Shown: positions 5,325 through 8,720 of the stretch, piece by piece
Layout of the letters: every line of letters starts with the position of its first letter
Numbering within the stretch: the stretch's first letter is position 1
NCBI GenBank assembly: GCA_013286765.1
Contig: JABDFB010000092.1
Span: 1-8,720, forward strand
Reading direction: 5' to 3'
Length of the DNA stretch: 8,720 bases
DNA from: Deltaproteobacteria bacterium
Lineage (GTDB): Bacteria > Bdellovibrionota > UBA1018
Translations under genes and position numbers: made by a program
Notes under the pieces: model-generated
What the model saw: the letters and a program-made list of their open reading frames with translations, nothing else
Databases searched by the model: none
What the model was told of the DNA's origin: nothing

Positions 5325-6440
5325 ATGATGAGACTGAATAGAACTGCGACAACTAAAAAAGTGATTAGAGCGGGCGTCTCTGTAAAGCTAAGAGTAGGAC
5401 TGCGGAAAGCTGTGGGCTTCGGGTTGTTGGAGATCCTGCTTTTATTGTCAGGCTTTTCGGTGAGTAGAGCCGAACAGCAACAACGAGAAGTGTCAGATCC
5501 CCATCAGGAGCAATCGCAACAAATTCTGAGTCGGAAAGCGATGCCTGGTTTTGCAATGCTTGGAAATCTGGGTCTGCTGCCTGCTAACAAAACTACTTTT
5601 AATTATGGTGGATGGATCACCCCGGAACAGGTGCCTGGTATAGTCGATCAGCATCGCTTCACAATTCAGGTACCGGTTTACAGAGGTGATAGAGACAGCG
5701 TTTCTATCTCGGCCGGTGGATCATCGCTTCATTTTGGAGAACAACAGTCGCTCGATACTACTGGAATTTTAGTTCCGCAAAATTTTTGGAGAGCTGAAGT
5801 TGGAGGAATGTATTCCCATAGAATCGAAAATGACAAATTAATAGGTGGACGGTTGAGTATTGGTTCGGCAAGTGATCGTCCCTTCGCCAACTTGGATGTC
5901 ACGATAATTGGAGCGAGTATGTTCTATAGTTGGGCATCGTCGCTCCAAAGCCGCTGGATATTGGCGCTCTTTTATTCCAATAACAATCCGATCATTAATT
6001 ATGCTCCGATTCCAGGATTTATTTATTTTTACCAAACACCCACCCTGATTGGGTTGTTTGGATTTCCCTTTAGTTCGGTGATTTGGCGACCGATTGACCT
6101 CTGGATGTTTACGCTGTCGGTATTTGGACCCACCGTTAATACTGAAATCGCGTACGGCAATCCCAACAAGATCCAAATATTCACGGGATACAGCTTTCTC
6201 CAGCAACTCTATATGCGCTTCGATCGACCCAATTCGAAAGATCGATTGTATTATGCGGAAATGCATATTCCAGTCGGAGTACGGTTCCCTTTGGTAGAAG
6301 GAATTAAGAGCGAATTTTCCATCGGATACTCTTTCAATCGATCCGTTTATGAAGGAACTTCATTCACCGGCAAACAAAATGGCAATGCAAATCTTGGCGC
6401 TTCTTGGTTCGCCGCTTGGAATTTGAGCGCCCAGATTTGA
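5325..6440 (+). CDS. Exported protein, probable outer-membrane beta-barrel
   Basis: A 371-residue protein. The N-terminus is strongly basic for about 30 residues (many Lys/Arg), followed by the hydrophobic core AVGFGLLEILLLLSGFSV and probable cleavage after SRA (residue 49). A Gln-rich linker (50-70) follows. The remainder is a succession of short amphipathic strands with aromatic and glycine residues and polar turns, for example HRFTIQVPVYRGD, WRAEVGGMYSHRIEND, WILALFYSNNNP and KSEFSIGYSFN, as expected of a barrel. It may belong to a DUF6268-like group, which I cannot confirm. The final residue is Ile, not the aromatic residue usual for BAM substrates. No Shine-Dalgarno sequence precedes ATG 5325; no downstream start does better while keeping a basic signal peptide. 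It follows the GH16 gene by 75 bases and shares its upstream box, so a role in glucan or oligosaccharide uptake or surface display is possible but unproven. A porin-like or purely structural role is equally open. Confidence 0.7.
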   Translation: MMRLNRTATTKKVIRAGVSVKLRVGLRKAVGFGLLEILLLLSGFSVSRAEQQQREVSDPHQEQSQQILSRKAMPGFAMLGNLGLLPANKTTFNYGGWITPEQVPGIVDQHRFTIQVPVYRGDRDSVSISAGGSSLHFGEQQSLDTTGILVPQNFWRAEVGGMYSHRIENDKLIGGRLSIGSASDRPFANLDVTIIGASMFYSWASSLQSRWILALFYSNNNPIINYAPIPGFIYFYQTPTLIGLFGFPFSSVIWRPIDLWMFTLSVFGPTVNTEIAYGNPNKIQIFTGYSFLQQLYMRFDRPNSKDRLYYAEMHIPVGVRFPLVEGIKSEFSIGYSFNRSVYEGTSFTGKQNGNANLGASWFAAWNLSAQI

Positions 6441-6449
6441 CTAAAAGAG

Positions 6450-8027
6450 CTATTCTGCAAACGGCGCATATTCCGGCAGCGTGTAGGCACTCGTGTGTGA
6501 GCTGGTTCGTGCGCTAATCCAATCAGAGATGAGGTCTAGCACTCGCGGTGCAATCGTCTCCTCGATTTGGGCGTATTCCTCAATGGCGCCTGTCTTTGAG
6601 GTTTGGAAGAGGTGATTCAGTTTCTGGAGTTTAATGATGGTATAAGTTTTGTTACCTGCTTCTTCTAGAGCGCGCTCAATCTCAGGCAGACTTTGCTGGA
6701 AAGAAACTTGCACGTCGTTTTCGCCATTGAGAGCGAGGACAGGAATCTTCACTTTCCTCAAGGCGGTGCGAGGATCGTAAGTCAGAAAATATCGAAACCA
6801 TTTTGTATTGATCAGTTCAATAAAGGCTTCAACTTGAGCATCTGTAAGACTGCCAGGAACTTTTTTTCCAGATTTATCTGTACGGAGCTCTTCTGCTTCT
6901 AGTTTCTTTGCAGCTTCCCGGAGCTTTTGTTCAGCGCGTTTTAAATCCGGCTCGTTTTTGAGAATTTCAAAACTTGCCTCTCGCATTTTCCGATCGAAAG
7001 CGATCTTCTCTTCAGAGGTACCAATTGCTCGGAGTTTAAGTTCACCTTGTTTTATGAGAATATCTTCGCCCTTCACTCCTGGTCCTGCAAGCATAACGAT
7101 AAAAGCCACGTCCGTGGATTTAGCAGCAACCATCGGTGCAATCAATCCACCTTCGCTGTGACCCAGGAGACCAATCTGACGAGGATTGATTGCAGGATGG
7201 GTTTTTAGAAATTCAATTCCGGCCATAACGTCAGTGGCAAAGTCCTCGCTTGTGGCGTCGTCAAATTTTCCGGTAGACTTGCCCACGCTTCGATCATCCA
7301 CTCTTAAACAGGCAATGCCCTTTCTTGTAAGATGATCCGCCAAAATAAGAAAAGGTTTATGTCCAAAAATAGTTTCATCTCGGTCCTGAGGGCCTGATCC
7401 TGTAATCAATAAAACCACTGGAAAAGGCTTAGTTCCCGACGAGGGAAGGGTTAGCGTTCCGGCAAGAGTATGTCCCGCGGGATGGCGATAGCTCACTTCA
7501 ATTTCTTGATAAGGATATGGCCGTTTCGGCTCCTGAGGGCGGTTTGGTTTTTCGACTGTTGCAATGCCTCTTTTCAAGATCAACGGAAGTGGTGTTCCAT
7601 ATTGCTTGAAAGTGCCTTCAATTTCATCTTTATTTCCATTGATTTTACCTTTGAAAGTTATTTTCAACGCCTTTATTTCAAAACGAACGTCGTTACCTGC
7701 TTGCGCGAATAAATCCACTGGATAGTCTTTCAGCTCTTGCTCGAGACAATCTAGAGTTGCTTTCCAGCCTCCTGTACCCGTTTCTATTTTCAAAACTCGT
7801 ACTACGAGAGTTAATTTCATCGCACCTAGGTCTAGTTTTCCAGACCAATCGCCGCCGATCTGAGTCTGTTCCCGTGTTGGTGTTCGCGTTTGAGTTTTTG
7901 AGTCTTCTTTCTCAATCATTTCTAACTTCTCTTCGGGAAGGCCTTCCATTTCTGCTTCCGTCGTAGCAAATAGGCTGTGGCATAAAATCAGAGAACACAA
8001 AAAAGAACTGATTATTTTAATAAGCAT
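6450..8027 (-). CDS. Exported alpha/beta hydrolase (EstD-like serine esterase)
   Basis: A 525-residue exported enzyme, probably a carboxylesterase acting in the periplasm or outside. The signal peptide (1-21) has the core IISSFLCSLIL and cleavage near LFA. Residues 58-153 form a beta-rich N-terminal domain (GDWSGKLDLG ... LPLILKRG) of the kind found before EstD-like hydrolases. The catalytic domain starts near 175: the oxyanion region LLITGSGPQDRDE (206-218), GHSEGG with nucleophile S291, acid D438 in NGENDVQV, and H472 in KLNHLF, a complete triad. A charged helical cap (about 335-410) includes a coiled-coil-like stretch at 359-385. The ATG at 8027 is preceded by AAGGTGAG at seven bases. A TTG start at 8090 would abut the ABM stop and add 21 residues but has no ribosome-binding site and spoils the signal peptide. 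It follows the ABM gene by 63 bases on the same strand, suggesting an operon, and ends nine bases from the convergent barrel gene with no visible terminator between. Substrate unknown. Confidence 0.88.
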   Translation of the reverse strand: MLIKIISSFLCSLILCHSLFATTEAEMEGLPEEKLEMIEKEDSKTQTRTPTREQTQIGGDWSGKLDLGAMKLTLVVRVLKIETGTGGWKATLDCLEQELKDYPVDLFAQAGNDVRFEIKALKITFKGKINGNKDEIEGTFKQYGTPLPLILKRGIATVEKPNRPQEPKRPYPYQEIEVSYRHPAGHTLAGTLTLPSSGTKPFPVVLLITGSGPQDRDETIFGHKPFLILADHLTRKGIACLRVDDRSVGKSTGKFDDATSEDFATDVMAGIEFLKTHPAINPRQIGLLGHSEGGLIAPMVAAKSTDVAFIVMLAGPGVKGEDILIKQGELKLRAIGTSEEKIAFDRKMREASFEILKNEPDLKRAEQKLREAAKKLEAEELRTDKSGKKVPGSLTDAQVEAFIELINTKWFRYFLTYDPRTALRKVKIPVLALNGENDVQVSFQQSLPEIERALEEAGNKTYTIIKLQKLNHLFQTSKTGAIEEYAQIEETIAPRVLDLISDWISARTSSHTSAYTLPEYAPFAE

Positions 8028-8090
8028 AAGATGACTCACCTTCTCAAATGTCAAAGGGTAATGGCAGTACAAGAGGCGCTGCAAATACAA

Positions 8091-8393
8091 TCAAAGGCGA
8101 ACTAGCAAATCGTTCACTAAATTTAGTTGAATCGGCTGGTCTCTCGACAAGACTACATCTTCCATCTGTCTCGACGATGGCGTATCCACAGGTGGATCCT
8201 TGAAAAATCTTTCCCAGGTTTTCTGATCAGGCCACTGTGCATAACCCAGGTAAGTACCATCGGAACAGCGGTGCAGCCTTGATCCAAGTCCGCCATAGTG
8301 TTCTCGAATCAGTGGGGTTCCTTCAGCCCAGGCTTTCTCAAATATGTCTTCTTTTCCTTCTTTAACCTTCCAACGATAGATGACATAGAACAT
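8091..8393 (-). CDS. Small ABM-fold protein (antibiotic biosynthesis monooxygenase-like)
   Basis: A 100-residue cytoplasmic protein of dimeric alpha-beta barrel type. It begins MFYVIYRWKVKEGKEDIFEKAW, the usual first strand and helix of ABM-family proteins, followed by GGLGSRLHRCSDGTYLGYAQWPDQKTWERFF, a pattern common in uncharacterised members. Family members include cofactor-free monooxygenases, heme-degrading enzymes and proteins of no known activity; nothing here selects among them. It is probably the first gene of an operon with the downstream hydrolase. The ATG at 8393 is chosen because GAGGT lies five bases upstream; an ATG four codons earlier (8405) has no ribosome-binding site. The leader carries the palindrome at 8422-8440 and its flanking direct repeats. 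Confidence 0.78.
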   Translation of the reverse strand: MFYVIYRWKVKEGKEDIFEKAWAEGTPLIREHYGGLGSRLHRCSDGTYLGYAQWPDQKTWERFFKDPPVDTPSSRQMEDVVLSRDQPIQLNLVNDLLVRL

Positions 8394-8406
8394 AAACGAC
8401 CTCATA

Positions 8407-8459
8407 CGTCAAAACCGGCAAAAAGTCATCGGATGACTTTAGCGTGAGGACTGGCAAAA
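8407..8459. repeat. Imperfect direct repeats flanking a palindrome
   Basis: CGTCAAAACCGGCAAAA (8407-8423) and CGTGAGGACTGGCAAAA (8443-8459) agree at 13 of 17 bases and start 36 bases apart. Between and partly overlapping them is the palindrome at 8422-8440. The arrangement lies in the divergent gap between the ABM gene and the small zinc protein gene, where it could be an operator array or a mobile repeat unit. Confidence 0.45.
8422..8440. repeat. Palindrome carrying the motif shared with the 3404-3481 repeat
   Basis: AAAGTCATC, a central G, then GATGACTTT form a perfect 9-1-9 palindrome. With flanking bases, 8419-8434 reads CAAAAAGTCATCGGAT, identical to 3463-3478 and, inverted, to 3407-3422. 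Read on the minus strand the hairpin is followed by TTTTTG, which looks like a weak intrinsic terminator. It lies 29 bases upstream of the ABM start, so it could attenuate that operon or stop transcripts entering from the right. Confidence 0.6.
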
Positions 8460-8505
8460 CTATTGCTTTGTCATCAGAGTGAAAAGTGAGTGTGGAGGTG
8501 GTTTT

Positions 8506-8694
8506 ATGTCTAACAACTACGATGATAAGGACGAAAGAGAATGTCCGGGCTGCGGAAAGCCGCAGGGACAATGGAAAGACGAAGGAGTAGTAGCGGAAGG
8601 CGGCGAAGGTTGCTGCTCTGTCGAGTGCGCTAAAAAATTAGAGCCAATGCGAGCACATCAGCATCGGCCCGTTAAATTGCGACTTTTAGCTTAG
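8506..8694 (+). CDS. 62-residue putative zinc-finger protein (CX2C...CX3C)
   Basis: A small, acidic-then-basic cytoplasmic protein with ECPGCGKPQGQW (C13, C16) and, after a Gly/Glu loop, GCCSVECAKK (C36, C37, C41). The pattern CPxCG...CSxxC resembles the zinc site of YacG/treble-clef fingers, in which the four cysteines bind one zinc. The spacing between pairs (about 20 residues) is a little longer than I would expect of YacG, and the rest of the sequence is not recognisably YacG. The tail HQHRPVKLRLLA is basic and could contact nucleic acid or a partner. The start at 8506 is set by GGAGGTGG (8494-8501); an in-frame GTG at 8479 has no ribosome-binding site and would put the Shine-Dalgarno inside the gene. 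It is divergent from the ABM operon. Function unknown. Confidence 0.72.
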   Translation: MSNNYDDKDERECPGCGKPQGQWKDEGVVAEGGEGCCSVECAKKLEPMRAHQHRPVKLRLLA

Positions 8695-8720
8695 CCTCGG
8701 TTAGATTCTATTGACGTCTG

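Noticed and set aside
6438..6455. Bidirectional terminator between the convergent barrel and hydrolase genes
   Set aside because: The nine-base gap and its surroundings show no stem with flanking A/T runs.
8028..8090. TTG start of the hydrolase at 8090, directly abutting the ABM stop
   Set aside because: There is no Shine-Dalgarno sequence, and the extension puts 21 unneeded residues before a good signal peptide that begins at 8027.
1..8720. Defence island, toxin-antitoxin, CRISPR or prophage content
   Set aside because: None of the genes carries motifs of such systems; no spaced repeat array, integrase or tRNA attachment site is present.

Overview
The window looks like ordinary chromosomal DNA of a Gram-negative bacterium of moderate GC. 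Several proteins have Sec signal peptides, and one resembles an outer-membrane beta-barrel. I cannot place the organism; a deltaproteobacterial-type, Bdellovibrionota-type or spirochaetal lineage is only a guess. There is no rRNA, tRNA, CRISPR array, transposase or phage gene, and no recognisable defence system. About 90% of the sequence is coding, and no gene-free gap exceeds about 235 bases.

Layout. (1) Positions 1-1542, minus strand: most of a thiamine-diphosphate enzyme of the acetolactate synthase large-subunit type, cut off by the left window edge. (2) Positions 1771-2430, plus: a secreted, acidic, partly disordered protein I do not recognise. (3) Positions 2492-3403, plus: a BtuF-like (Peripla_BP_2) binding protein without a signal peptide or transporter partners. 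(4) Positions 3404-3635: a regulatory and repeat-rich gap. It starts at the base after the stop codon with a perfect inverted repeat (two 32-base arms), then a 17-base palindrome, then an AT-rich promoter region. (5) Positions 3636-5249, plus: a secreted family GH16 beta-glucanase whose motifs match the animal-type laminarinase/beta-glucan-recognition branch but keep the catalytic glutamates. (6) Positions 5325-6440, plus: an exported protein, probably an outer-membrane barrel. (7) Positions 6450-8393, minus: a likely two-gene operon, an ABM-fold small protein followed by an exported EstD-like alpha/beta hydrolase, convergent with the barrel gene. (8) Positions 8506-8694, plus: a 62-residue protein with a CX2C...CX3C zinc-binding pattern, divergent from the ABM gene.

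How the parts may fit. The GH16 enzyme and the barrel gene are adjacent, both exported, and share an almost identical AT-rich box just upstream. They may be co-regulated and work together on environmental beta-glucan (inference). The remaining genes look like independent metabolic units. The most unusual DNA is a 16-base motif, ATCCGATGACTTTTTG. It occurs three times: in both arms of the long palindrome at 3404-3481, and in a smaller palindrome at 8422-8440 upstream of the ABM gene. This suggests a dispersed palindromic repeat family or a shared hairpin element.
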